From positions 1-28,661 of the forward strand of contig DAIDTM010000514.1 in the NCBI GenBank assembly GCA_027457205.1: a DNA stretch of 28,661 nucleotides, written 5' to 3'. The DNA comes from Anaerolineae bacterium (lineage in GTDB: Bacteria > Chloroflexota > Anaerolineae > UBA4142). Shown piece by piece: positions 21,283 through 28,661 of this stretch (position 1 is the stretch's first letter; each line of letters opens with the position of its first letter). The position numbers were made by a program, and so were the translations under genes. A model generated the notes under the pieces. That model was not told the DNA's origin. It saw only the letters and a list, made by a program, of their open reading frames with translations, and ran no database searches.

Positions 21283-23768
21283 TTTCGCAGCCGCAGCGAA
21301 TTGGTCACGACGAACACGGACGAGAACGCCATCGCCGCGGCGGAGATCATCGGATTCAACAGCAGACCAAAGAACGGATACAAGACGCCCGCCGCAATGG
21401 GAATGCCGATGATGTTGTAGAAGAACGCCCAGAACAGGTTGCCCTTGATCGTGCGGATCGTTTGCTTCGACAACGCGATTGCGGTGACCACGCCGCGCAG
21501 ATCGCCGGAGATCAGCGTGATCTCCGCGGCTTCCATCGCGACGTCCGTGCCGGTGCCGATCGCGATACCAATGTCCGCTTGCGCGAGCGCGGGCGCATCG
21601 TTGATGCCGTCGCCAACCATCGCGACTTGTTCGCCTTGCTGCTGCAACTCTTTCACCTTGTCGGCTTTTTGATGCGGCAGCACTTCGGCAAAGTAATTGT
21701 CGATGCCGACCTGCTTGGCGATCGCCGCCGCAGTGCGCGGATTGTCGCCGGTCAGCATGTACACTTTCACACCAAGTTTCTTGAGCGCATCGACCGCCGC
21801 GCGCGAATTGGGCTTGAGCGTGTCTGCCACGGCGATCAGCCCCGCCGGCTTGCCGTCGATCGCGGCGAACATCGCGGTCTTGCCCGCGTCCGCCAGCGCC
21901 GCCGATTCCGTTTCCAAGCCATCCAGCACGATATTCGAATCGCGCATCAATTTCGCATTGCCGATCAACAGCTCGCGCCCGTCGACGCGCGCGTGGACGC
22001 CATGCCCCGCCACCGCGCCAAATTCCGACGGCGTGCTCAGCGTTAATCCCAGTTCTTGCGCGCGCTTGACGATGGCTTGCCCCAGCGGATGCTCGCTGTT
22101 CTTCTCCGCCGAAGCAACGAGCTGGAGCAAGTGGTCGGTGGATAGTGGATAGTGGTCAGTTTTGCTATCCACTGACCACTGACCACTGACCACTAGGTCG
22201 GTCACTGCCGGCGCGCCCTGCGTCAGCGTGCCGGTTTTATCGAGGATGATCGCCGTGACCTTGTGCGCGGTCTCCAGCGCGCCGCCGCTGCGAATCAGCA
22301 CGCCATTCTCCGCGCCCTTGCCGGTGCCTACCATGATCGCCGTAGGCGTCGCAAGTCCGAGCGCGCACGGACACGCGATGATGAGCACCGCGACGAAATT
22401 GACGAACGCGAAATTGAACGCGGGCGCGGGACCGAAGATCATCCACACCGCGAAGGTCGCCAGCGCGATGCCGACGACCGCGGGCACGAACACGGCGGCG
22501 ATTTGGTCCGCCAACCGCTGGATCGGCGCTTTCGATCCTTGCGCGTCTTCGACCAGCTTGATGATCTGCGCGAGCGCGGTCTCTTTGCCCACCTTGCGCG
22601 CTTCGAACTTGAACGCGCCCATCTTGTTCAGCGTCGCGCCAATCACCGTATCGCCGACCGTTTTTTCGACGGGCAGACTCTCACCGGTAATCATCGACTC
22701 GTCGATGGTCGAATTGCCTTCGAGGAGAACGCCGTCCACCGGAATCTTTTCGCCAGGGCGCACGCTGATGAGATCGCCGACACGGACTTGATCGACCGGA
22801 ATCTCGATCTCAGTCCCATCACGACTCACACGCGCGGTCTTGGCTTGCAGCTTCATCAGGTTTTTGATCGCGTCCGAGGTCTGCCCCTTCGCGCGCGCTT
22901 CAAGGTACTTGCCGACCTTGATGAGCGTGATGATGACCGCCGCGCTTTCAAAATAGACGTGCGATTCAATCGTGACGCCCAAGAGCGGCGCGAATAAAAC
23001 GATCACGCTGAACCAGTACGCCGCGTTCGTGCCAAGCGAGATCAGCAAATCCATATTCGGCGCGAGCGCGCGCGCCGATTTCCACGCGGCGCGATGGTAC
23101 GATCGACCGACGTAAAACTGCACCGGCGTCGCCAGCGCAAACAACAGCCAATTAAAGTACGGCGAGTTGAATAGCCACGGCAGGACATCCATTCGCCCGA
23201 GCATAAAATGCAACACATCGTGCGACATGCCGAGGACGAAGAGCGGCAGCGTGAACGCAATGCCGATCACCAAATCGCGCCATTCGCGCTGGCGTTCTTC
23301 CTCGCGCAGTGCGCGCTCGCGGTCGACGAATTCCTCTTCTTTGCCGCCGAGGTCCAACACCTCGTAACCCACGTCCTCGACGGCGTGCTTCAAATCGGCG
23401 AGCGTGACCGCGCCAGGGATCATTTCCACTGTCGCACGCTCTGTCGCGAGGTTGACGTTCACGTTCAGCACGCCGGGCACCTCGCGCAGTCCGCCCTCCA
23501 CGTGCGCGACGCACGACGCGCAGGTCATTCCGCCAATCGGCAGCGTGACCTTGTCGACGATGACATCGTAGCCCACGTCGCGCACCGCGGCGACCATTTT
23601 ATCGATATCCGTTTTCGCGGGGTCGAACTGTACCGTCGCGCGTTCGTTGGCGAGATTGACGGTTGCCGTCGCGACACCGTCCACGTCCTTCAGCCCACCC
23701 TCGACATGCGCGACGCACGCGGCGCACGTCATTCCTTGAATGGGTAATGCCACTTGTTTCAAAGCCAT
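21261..23768 (-). CDS. copA: Copper-translocating P-type ATPase
   Basis: This 835-aa P1B-type ATPase probably exports Cu(I). Two heavy-metal-associated domains sit at the N-terminus (GMTCAAC with C15/C18; GMTCASC with C83/C86). Six to eight transmembrane helices follow, with the actuator TGESLPV loop. The CPC metal site is C466-P467-C468. D510 in DKTGT is the phosphorylated residue; SEHPLG and GDGINDAPAL follow. I chose ATG 23768 with GGAG five nt upstream; the longer frame is repeat DNA. Residues ~525-546, in the nucleotide-binding domain after TQGAPAVTDL, are encoded by a palindromic repeat in frame. Confidence 0.97.
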   Translation of the reverse strand: MALKQVALPIQGMTCAACVAHVEGGLKDVDGVATATVNLANERATVQFDPAKTDIDKMVAAVRDVGYDVIVDKVTLPIGGMTCASCVAHVEGGLREVPGVLNVNVNLATERATVEMIPGAVTLADLKHAVEDVGYEVLDLGGKEEEFVDRERALREEERQREWRDLVIGIAFTLPLFVLGMSHDVLHFMLGRMDVLPWLFNSPYFNWLLFALATPVQFYVGRSYHRAAWKSARALAPNMDLLISLGTNAAYWFSVIVLFAPLLGVTIESHVYFESAAVIITLIKVGKYLEARAKGQTSDAIKNLMKLQAKTARVSRDGTEIEIPVDQVRVGDLISVRPGEKIPVDGVLLEGNSTIDESMITGESLPVEKTVGDTVIGATLNKMGAFKFEARKVGKETALAQIIKLVEDAQGSKAPIQRLADQIAAVFVPAVVGIALATFAVWMIFGPAPAFNFAFVNFVAVLIIACPCALGLATPTAIMVGTGKGAENGVLIRSGGALETAHKVTAIILDKTGTLTQGAPAVTDLVVSGQWSVDSKTDHYPLSTDHLLQLVASAEKNSEHPLGQAIVKRAQELGLTLSTPSEFGAVAGHGVHARVDGRELLIGNAKLMRDSNIVLDGLETESAALADAGKTAMFAAIDGKPAGLIAVADTLKPNSRAAVDALKKLGVKVYMLTGDNPRTAAAIAKQVGIDNYFAEVLPHQKADKVKELQQQGEQVAMVGDGINDAPALAQADIGIAIGTGTDVAMEAAEITLISGDLRGVVTAIALSKQTIRTIKGNLFWAFFYNIIGIPIAAGVLYPFFGLLLNPMISAAAMAFSSVFVVTNSLRLRNFRAPSI
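22131..22197. repeat. GTGGTCAGTGG-family repeat inside copA
   Basis: GTGGATAGTGGTCAGT faces CTATCCACTGACCACTGACC and further ACTGACC units. The same family sits between csoR and copA at 23786-23841. It is in frame within copA and encodes about 20 residues of the nucleotide-binding domain. Confidence 0.85.
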
Positions 23769-23785
23769 TGTAACTCCAAGTAGAT

Positions 23786-23841
23786 CGTGGTCAGTGGTTA
23801 GTGGTTGGGTGTTCTGTCCACGGTCCACTATCCGCCATCCG
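23786..23841. repeat. GTGGTCAGTGG-family repeat between csoR and copA
   Basis: GTGGTCAGTGGTTAGTGGTT is opposed by CCACGGTCCACTATCCGCC. It begins directly after the csoR stop codon. Confidence 0.8.
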
Positions 23842-24120
23842 CTATAATTTTGCCGTCGTTTCAAATACGTCCATCAGTTCCTTGATCACGCGCTCACGTT
23901 CCTTCGGTCGATTGCCGCGAATCGCTGTCGTGACGCAGCCATCCAGGTGCCGTTCGAGCAGCAACGCGTTCAGCTTATCGAGCGCTTTCTGGATCGCCTG
24001 CGTCTGTTTGATGATGTCAACGCAGTACGCGTCCTCGTCGAGCATCCGAACCACCGCGCCCATGTGTCCTTGAATGGTCAACGCGCGGTTCTTCAAATCG
24101 TGCTTTTCTACTCCTGCCAT
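23842..24120 (-). CDS. csoR: CsoR-type copper-sensing repressor
   Basis: This 92-aa all-helical repressor has the Cu(I) ligand set of the CsoR family: C33, H58 and C62 (AYCVDII, ERHLDGCV). It binds DNA without copper and is released when Cu(I) binds. The start is ATG 24120, with AAAGG seven nt and GGAG two nt upstream; the longer frame would run through the operator. It is followed by copA, 73 nt away, with which it forms an autoregulated operon. All three ligands being present favours copper over the formaldehyde- or nickel-sensing relatives. Confidence 0.93.
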   Translation of the reverse strand: MAGVEKHDLKNRALTIQGHMGAVVRMLDEDAYCVDIIKQTQAIQKALDKLNALLLERHLDGCVTTAIRGNRPKERERVIKELMDVFETTAKL

Positions 24121-24134
24121 CGCTCCGCCTTTCC

Positions 24135-24160
24135 TACCCCACCCCCCACCGGGGGGGTAT
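24135..24160. promoter_or_regulatory. CsoR operator
   Basis: TACCCCACCCCCC and the opposing GGGGGGGTA form the G-tract palindrome typical of CsoR operators (TACCCCCCCGGTGGGGGG on the minus strand). It lies just downstream of the predicted transcription start, so a bound repressor would block the csoR-copA promoter. Confidence 0.85.
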
Positions 24161-24169
24161 CCTGCCGTC

Positions 24170-24198
24170 ATTATACGCCGGCTCGCCTATCCTGTCAA
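24170..24198 (-). promoter_or_regulatory. Promoter of csoR-copA
   Basis: TTGACA (24198-24193), a 17-nt spacer and TATAAT (24175-24170) match consensus at every position. Predicted start is near 24163. Confidence 0.93.
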
Positions 24199-24210
24199 GT
24201 GACTTTTTCG

Positions 24211-24248
24211 GTACGAAAAAAGTCCCGAAGGGTCAGCCCCTTCGGGAC
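24211..24248 (-). terminator. Rho-independent terminator after the AI-2E-family gene
   Basis: A perfect 11-bp stem (GTCCCGAAGGG, 24222-24232, with 24238-24248) with a 5-nt loop is followed on the minus strand by TTTTTTCG. It insulates the csoR promoter just downstream. Confidence 0.92.
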
Positions 24249-24249
24249 A

Positions 24250-25416
24250 CTAGTCCGCCTGCTCTTTTTCGAGGTCGGGATTCAGCGGATGATCGCCCTG
24301 CCAGCGCTCGAATAAAAACATCGCCATCGCCCCCAAGACGCCGGCGACCGGGATGCCGAAGAATGCGCCCCAAAAGCCCGCCGCACGCACGCCGATCAGC
24401 AAGGCGGCAAACACGAACAGCGGATGCAAGCCGAGCGCATCGCTCATAAGCCGCGGCATCAGCGCGTTGACGAGGACCATTTGATACGCGAGCAAACCGA
24501 GCGTCAACCACACCGCCGCGCCAGGTGTCTGCACGAGGCACGCGAACACCGGCGGAATCAGCGCGAGGAACGGACCGAGCAGCGGAATCCACATCAACAG
24601 CGCGGAAAAGGAACTGGCGATCAACACATAGTTCAGGCGCGCGATCGCCATCCCTGCCGCGACGCCCACCGCCATCAGCAGTGCCTGGGTCAACTGACCG
24701 CGAATGAAACCGCCAAAGGTTCGATCGACGCTCTCCAAGAAGAAATGCGACTCGGCGCGGTATCGCTGGGGGATCAAGCGCAGCAGCACGACCTTCCGCA
24801 GGCGCGGACCGTCAAGCGTCATGATAAAACCCAGGATCAAGACGAAGAAAAGATTCGCGAAAAAGCCGAACAAACTCGTCAAAATGGCGAGCGTATTCTC
24901 GATCGCCGTCGTCGCATAACCCTGCAGACTGGCAAACCCCGCGCTGATGGCGTCGTTGACGTTCAGGTGAATGCCGAGACGCGTGAGCTGGCTTTGCGCC
25001 CACTGCGTCGCCGCCGGCGTCTGCGCCACATAGTCCGGCATTCGGTTCGCCAATTGCGACAACTGCGTGATCGCCGCCGGCATAAACAGCGCGAGGATAA
25101 TGACGATGGCAAGCAGCAGGATGATGTAAACGATCACCACCGCCACCGCGCGCGGCATGCGCGCCTGCATCGCCGCCTGCGCGCGCGGCTCGCCTAGCGC
25201 CGAAGCGATAAGCGGGCGCAGCACTGCCGGCACCGGGTGCCGGCTCAACTGACTCACCAGGGGGTTTAACACGAACGCCAGCAGCCAGCCGAGGACGAAC
25301 AGCAGAATCACATCGGCATATCCGCTGATGAGCTGCCACAACATCTGCGCCAGGAACGACGACGCCAGAAGGATGAGCAGAATCAGGAGAATTCTAAGCA
25401 GGCGCGCGTTGTCCAT
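24250..25416 (-). CDS. AI-2E/PerM-family transporter
   Basis: This 388-aa integral membrane protein of the AI-2E transporter (PerM/YdiK) family has about eight transmembrane helices. Landmarks are VLGWLLAFVLNPLV at the N-terminus and GFIRGQLTQALLMA. LMWIPLLGPFLALIPP and GLHPLFVFAALLIGVRAAGFWGA follow. Substrates differ across the family, so a signal-export role should not be assumed. The start is ATG 25416 with AAGGA seven nt upstream. It overlaps the end of the upstream glycosidase-like gene by 23 bp and ends at a strong terminator. Confidence 0.93.
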   Translation of the reverse strand: MDNARLLRILLILLILLASSFLAQMLWQLISGYADVILLFVLGWLLAFVLNPLVSQLSRHPVPAVLRPLIASALGEPRAQAAMQARMPRAVAVVIVYIILLLAIVIILALFMPAAITQLSQLANRMPDYVAQTPAATQWAQSQLTRLGIHLNVNDAISAGFASLQGYATTAIENTLAILTSLFGFFANLFFVLILGFIMTLDGPRLRKVVLLRLIPQRYRAESHFFLESVDRTFGGFIRGQLTQALLMAVGVAAGMAIARLNYVLIASSFSALLMWIPLLGPFLALIPPVFACLVQTPGAAVWLTLGLLAYQMVLVNALMPRLMSDALGLHPLFVFAALLIGVRAAGFWGAFFGIPVAGVLGAMAMFLFERWQGDHPLNPDLEKEQAD

Positions 25417-27097
25417 CGAGATTTCCTTGGGAACGATGCCGCCGCGACCGGAGCAGACTGAAGATCAGGAGCGCGATCGCCAAGACGAACGCAGCGCCGA
25501 ACCCGAGCGCGAGTGGCAGCGGGAACACGTGCTGTCCATCCGCCATCACTTCAAAGGCGTCGAGCGAGACCTCGCCGGTATCGCCGACCACCACCTGGAC
25601 CGTGTGTGTGCCGCGCGGAATGTCGCGCGCGACCGGGACGCGTACCTGAAATTCGTCGTTCGGCGCGGCAAGTTCGACGTAACTATTGCCGTTCGGATCG
25701 AGCGGCAGGTTGGACACGCGCTGACCGTCCAGCGTAATCCACGCGCGTCCGAGCGTGGGACCGCGCCGCATGATCAAGTCGAACCCATCGCCCCAGAATT
25801 TGATCGTCGCGCGCGCGCCGGGCTGTCGCGTCACCATTTCCGCTCCCGCACTCGACCGTGGATTGAGGTACGGCTGCCAACTGCCTGTCAGACTGACCGC
25901 CGGATTCATTTCCTGATACAGCCCGGGCTGCGCGACGACCGGGAAGGTCGCCACTTCCTTCAAGCGCAGGTAGACGAGGCGCGGCGTAAAGTCCACGTCG
26001 ACCATCCGGAAATAGTAATCCGACTGATCGGGTGGAATGTCGCCGACCTGACGAAAGTACCAGATGTTAAAAACGCCGATCCAGGGCCACTTGTCGCGCG
26101 CCTCCTGGATGCCGCGCACGGTGTAATCAGCTTGCTGCTGCTCCGTGACACGTCCCCAGACCAACTTGTCCGGCGCAAAATCCGGCGGCGACGCGTTCCA
26201 GCCGTACTCGTTGATCCAGACCGCCTTGTTCGTGTCGCCAAATTTTACCATGATCTGATGGTCCAGCACAACGCGCTGGAAATTTAATTGGCGCGGGTCC
26301 GGCGGATCTTCCGGTGTCGCGCGCAAACCGAACGCGTTCGCCGAAAGAATATCGAAATAGTTTTTCGCGCCGTCGAGGTACATCGCAGTGAGATAATCCA
26401 GGTCGTTCATATCGCGCCACTGCGGCGAGCCAGGCGCCCACGCCTCGCCGAGCGTCATCGCGAGCGGCGCGGAGAGGACGCGAATGTTCGGATCGGCGGC
26501 TTTGGCGCGCGTGTACGCGACCTTCAGTAGCTCGACGTACGCGGCGGGGTCGACCGGACGATTGCCCCATTCCGGATAAATGTTCGGCTCGTTCCAGACC
26601 TGGATGTAATGGATGCGACCTCTGTATCGGCGCACGAACGCATCGACGAAATCGCCGTAATCGTTGATGTTGTCCGGCGGTCCCTGCGGAATCGACGTGT
26701 CCTTGTGCGCCCACGCCGGCGGACGATCGAGCCGCGCGATGATTTGGATATTGTACTTTTCGAACGTCGCGACAATCTGATCGTACTTATCCCAGCTGAA
26801 CTGGTTCTTACGCTTTTCGATTTCTTCCCACGGGAATTCTTGCTTCGCCCAGACGATGCCGGCTTCGCTTGCCATACGCACGGTACGGTCGCGTTTCCAA
26901 TCCTCCACTTCGCGGTCGAGGAAAAAGTTCGCGCCGTACGGACTCACGTCGGTATCGGGGATCAGACGCGGCGGCAGCGCGGGCGGCGCAGGGCTGTCGG
27001 CTTGCATCCAGGAGGCAACGGTGGAACCCAGACCACCCAACGCGCCGAGCGCGACGACGAGGAGCAGCAAACGGACGAGACGCGGTGGAACTCTCAA
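25394..27097 (-). CDS. Membrane-anchored glycoside-hydrolase-like protein
   Basis: This 567-aa protein has an N-terminal signal or anchor helix (residues ~7-28) and a (beta/alpha)8 glycoside-hydrolase clan A-like domain (~50-385). The predicted acid/base is E170 in VWNEPN and the nucleophile E297 in INEYGW. A C-terminal beta-sandwich (~400-525) and a final transmembrane helix with an Arg-rich cytoplasmic end follow. The layout fits an exported enzyme or binding protein tethered at both ends, acting on a cell-surface or extracellular glycan; substrate unknown. I chose TTG 27097 with AAGGAG seven nt upstream. It is translationally coupled to the AI-2E-family gene. Confidence 0.85.
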   Translation of the reverse strand: MRVPPRLVRLLLLVVALGALGGLGSTVASWMQADSPAPPALPPRLIPDTDVSPYGANFFLDREVEDWKRDRTVRMASEAGIVWAKQEFPWEEIEKRKNQFSWDKYDQIVATFEKYNIQIIARLDRPPAWAHKDTSIPQGPPDNINDYGDFVDAFVRRYRGRIHYIQVWNEPNIYPEWGNRPVDPAAYVELLKVAYTRAKAADPNIRVLSAPLAMTLGEAWAPGSPQWRDMNDLDYLTAMYLDGAKNYFDILSANAFGLRATPEDPPDPRQLNFQRVVLDHQIMVKFGDTNKAVWINEYGWNASPPDFAPDKLVWGRVTEQQQADYTVRGIQEARDKWPWIGVFNIWYFRQVGDIPPDQSDYYFRMVDVDFTPRLVYLRLKEVATFPVVAQPGLYQEMNPAVSLTGSWQPYLNPRSSAGAEMVTRQPGARATIKFWGDGFDLIMRRGPTLGRAWITLDGQRVSNLPLDPNGNSYVELAAPNDEFQVRVPVARDIPRGTHTVQVVVGDTGEVSLDAFEVMADGQHVFPLPLALGFGAAFVLAIALLIFSLLRSRRHRSQGNLDGQRAPA

Positions 27098-27124
27098 GCA
27101 ACCTCTCCTTACGGAACTTGAATC

Positions 27125-27153
27125 ATCATAACACAACGCGGCGAGAGCGTCAA
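27125..27153 (-). promoter_or_regulatory. Promoter of the glycosidase-like operon
   Basis: TTGACG (27153-27148), a 17-nt spacer and TATGAT (27130-27125) predict a start near 27118, about 20 nt before the TTG start codon. Confidence 0.85.
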
Positions 27154-27180
27154 AAAGTGACTGCTCGGTCCAGCCCCAAA

Positions 27181-27273
27181 TTCACCGCCGAGACGCAGAG
27201 GTTTTTATATTTTCTCCTCTGTGCGATGGCACGGCATTGGATGCCGTGCCATCGTCTGCGGCTCCGCGGTGAA
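27181..27273. repeat. TTCACCGCNGAGNCGCAGA inverted repeat
   Basis: Outer arms TTCACCGCCGAGACGCAGAG (27181-27200) and GTCTGCGGCTCCGCGGTGAA (27254-27273) are imperfect complements. A separate perfect hairpin is nested inside it. With this element, 27154-27300 holds no gene. Confidence 0.85.
27225..27253. repeat. Perfect 12-bp hairpin nested in the outer repeat
   Basis: GATGGCACGGCA and TGCCGTGCCATC are exact complements with a 5-nt loop. It lies directly against the right arm of the outer repeat. Confidence 0.85.
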
Positions 27274-27305
27274 CAGAGATTGCCTGAATGACTGACCTGG
27301 TGTTT

Positions 27306-27335
27306 TTGACAATTGCCTTGCCCCTATGGTATAAT
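27306..27335 (+). promoter_or_regulatory. Promoter of the TetR-type regulator operon
   Basis: TTGACA (27306-27311), an 18-nt spacer and TATAAT (27330-27335) precede the operator palindrome and the regulator gene. Confidence 0.88.
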
Positions 27336-27361
27336 CAATCTACCAAACGGTCGGTAGATTG
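27336..27361. promoter_or_regulatory. Palindromic operator for the TetR-type regulator
   Basis: CAATCTACC (27336-27344) and GGTAGATTG (27353-27361) are perfect 9-bp arms around AAACGGTC. The site starts right after the -10 box, covering the transcription start, as expected for autorepression. Confidence 0.82.
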
Positions 27362-27391
27362 TTAGTTGCCGGATTGCGGCGGGGAGCCGAT

Positions 27392-27991
27392 ATGCGCAAG
27401 AGCGTCGTCGCGGACGCGTCGAGCAAGGACGAAAAGATCTTTGCGGAAGCCGTTCGCATCTTCCGGGAAAAGGGGTATCACGCCACCTCTGTGCAGGACA
27501 TTGCCGACGCGGTGGGTTTGCAAAAAGGATCGCTCTACCATTACATCTCCAGCAAAGAAGAACTCCTCTACAAAATCTTCGAACGCAGCACCGGCGCGCT
27601 CACCCAAGAACTCGAATCGATTATTGCCTCCGCCGATTCTCCCACCCACAAGCTGCACCGCGCCATCGAAGCGCACCTCACCGCGCTGTGCGAGCAGCTC
27701 GATACGTACTCGGTCTATCTTTCCGAACGCCGCGCGCTGAGCGGGCGCACTCACACCCGCGTGCGCGCCGAGGGCGAACGGCACGCGCGGCTGCTCGAAC
27801 AAATCATCCAGGAAGGCATTACCCAAAAAGATTTTCGCGCCGTGGACAGCAAGATGGCAGCGCACGCCATTCTCGGAATGTGCAACTGGCTGTACCAATG
27901 GTACTCGCCGGAGGGACGCTTGACGCCGCACGAAATCGCCGTGATCTTTTCCGATCTCGTCGTCGACGGGCTGGCGCGGAGGCGCAAATGA
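27392..27991 (+). CDS. TetR/AcrR-family transcriptional regulator
   Basis: This 199-aa protein has a canonical TetR N-terminal DNA-binding domain: helix-turn-helix residues ~33-56 (TSVQDIADAVGL, KGSLYHYISSKEELL). An all-helical C-terminal ligand domain with a TetR_C-like arrangement follows. The ligand is unknown; relatives with a similar C-terminal half often regulate fatty-acid or acyl-CoA genes, which is only a suggestion. I chose ATG 27392 with GGGGAG five nt upstream. The palindrome at 27336-27361 is the likely autoregulatory site. Its stop overlaps the next gene's start (ATGA). Confidence 0.92.
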   Translation: MRKSVVADASSKDEKIFAEAVRIFREKGYHATSVQDIADAVGLQKGSLYHYISSKEELLYKIFERSTGALTQELESIIASADSPTHKLHRAIEAHLTALCEQLDTYSVYLSERRALSGRTHTRVRAEGERHARLLEQIIQEGITQKDFRAVDSKMAAHAILGMCNWLYQWYSPEGRLTPHEIAVIFSDLVVDGLARRRK

Positions 27992-28661
27992 CGGAACGTT
28001 TTCGATTTGCGGCGATCGGCACGCGATTCTGGGCGGAAGGATTTCACCTCCCCGGTCTCGCGTCGCGCGACGATGTCGAGCTTGCCGCGCTGTGCGGGCG
28101 CGACGCCGCGCACGCGCAATCCGTTGCCGACAAATTCCATATTCCGCGCGTCTACGCCGATTGGCGCGCGATGCTCGAGCGCGAAAAGTTGGACGGCATC
28201 GCGATCACGACGCCGAACCGCCTCCATCATCCGATCACGCTCACCGCCGTCGACGCGGGGCTGCACGTCATCTGCGAAAAGCCGCTGGCAATGAACGCGA
28301 TGCAAGCGCACGAAATGCTCGCCCGCGCGACCGCGCGCCGGCGCAAGCATCTGGTTATGTTCGACTATCGCGCAATGCCGGCGGCGCGCCGCGCCAAAGA
28401 ATTGATCGATACCGGCTTTGTCGGTCGCCCCTACAACGTCGTCGCGATGTACCAGCACGGTTCGTACCTCGATCCGGCAAAGCCGTTCGCCTGGCGGATG
28501 AGCAAAAGCGAATCCGGCACCGGCGTCCTCGGCGATCTCGGCTCGCACATCATCGACCTGACGCGCTGGTGGGTCGGCGATTTCGCGCGCGTGTCCGGGC
28601 ATCTGGCGACCTTCACCCGGCAGCGTCAGCATCCGGCGACAAAGGAAATGGTCGCGGTCGC
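27988..28661 (+). CDS. Gfo/Idh/MocA-family oxidoreductase (truncated by window end)
   Basis: The first ~224 residues are visible. The N-terminal Rossmann domain is followed by the E97-K98-P99 motif typical of the family and by the start of the C-terminal sheet domain (GDLGSHIIDLTRWWVG). These enzymes oxidise or reduce sugars and related polyols with NAD(P). The dinucleotide loop is unusual: IGTRFWAEG has Arg13 in place of the second Gly of GxGxxG. The start ATG 27988 overlaps the regulator stop, so the TetR-type protein probably controls it. Confidence 0.9.
   Translation, partial: MTERFRFAAIGTRFWAEGFHLPGLASRDDVELAALCGRDAAHAQSVADKFHIPRVYADWRAMLEREKLDGIAITTPNRLHHPITLTAVDAGLHVICEKPLAMNAMQAHEMLARATARRRKHLVMFDYRAMPAARRAKELIDTGFVGRPYNVVAMYQHGSYLDPAKPFAWRMSKSESGTGVLGDLGSHIIDLTRWWVGDFARVSGHLATFTRQRQHPATKEMVAV

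Noticed and set aside
23769..23864. N-terminal extension of the copA frame
   Set aside because: The extension is translated repeat DNA overlapping csoR; a good ribosome binding site precedes ATG 23768.
1064..27273. Dispersed repeats as a CRISPR array
   Set aside because: Copies are scattered singly, palindromic, of different families and without regular spacers or cas genes.

Overview
The window is a GC-rich, gene-dense bacterial chromosome segment. It has sigma-70-type promoters, Shine-Dalgarno starts, ATGA-overlapping operons and a very high load of short imperfect-palindromic intergenic repeats. Gene content and repeat style (membrane-arm nuo genes with large NuoL/M/N, a CYTH-HTH-CHAD polyphosphate protein, CsoR/CopA, a DinB-like protein and a small Cys-rich protein) suggest a member of the Chloroflexota, perhaps Anaerolineae. 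That placement is inferred from overall impression; no marker gene here proves it.

Region 1 (1-1430) holds the last ten codons of an acidic protein with its terminator, a small Cys-rich protein gene, a complete RNase P RNA gene on the minus strand (easily mistaken for empty intergenic DNA), tRNA-Lys(UUU), and a promoter-terminator pair that may define a ~100-nt RNA. Region 2 (1422-12402, minus strand) is a respiratory complex I cluster read from one strong promoter: nuoA, nuoE, nuoH, a DinB-like gene, nuoJ, nuoK, a V4R-domain gene, then nuoL, nuoM, nuoN and a GAF/fRMsr-like gene. All seven membrane-arm subunits are present, but of the peripheral arm only NuoE is here. NuoB, C, D, F, G and I are absent. 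A lower-GC NucS-like nuclease gene interrupts the run between the V4R gene and nuoL. It ends in an attC-like hairpin and is bounded by an 8-bp direct repeat, as an integron gene cassette would be.

Region 3 (12522-18783) is a polyphosphate/phosphate block: ppk1, a sixA-like phosphatase and a CYTH-HTH-CHAD protein on the plus strand, converging on a ppx/gppA gene. Region 4 (18979-24198, minus strand) is a copper and membrane block: csoR (with a consensus promoter and G-tract operator) and copA. Downstream come a 58-aa membrane protein, a DUF2085 membrane protein, a thioredoxin-like protein, a methyltransferase and a YHS-domain protein. Region 5 (24215-28661) has a membrane-anchored glycosidase-like protein and an AI-2E/PerM-family transporter with its terminator. 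It ends with a TetR-type regulator behind a palindromic operator, co-transcribed with a truncated Gfo/Idh/MocA oxidoreductase.

The most unusual property is the set of palindromic repeats. At least eight sequence families occur, typically starting within a few bases of a stop codon. Two copies sit in frame inside conserved genes (nuoL and copA), and one appears to have expanded the RNase P RNA.
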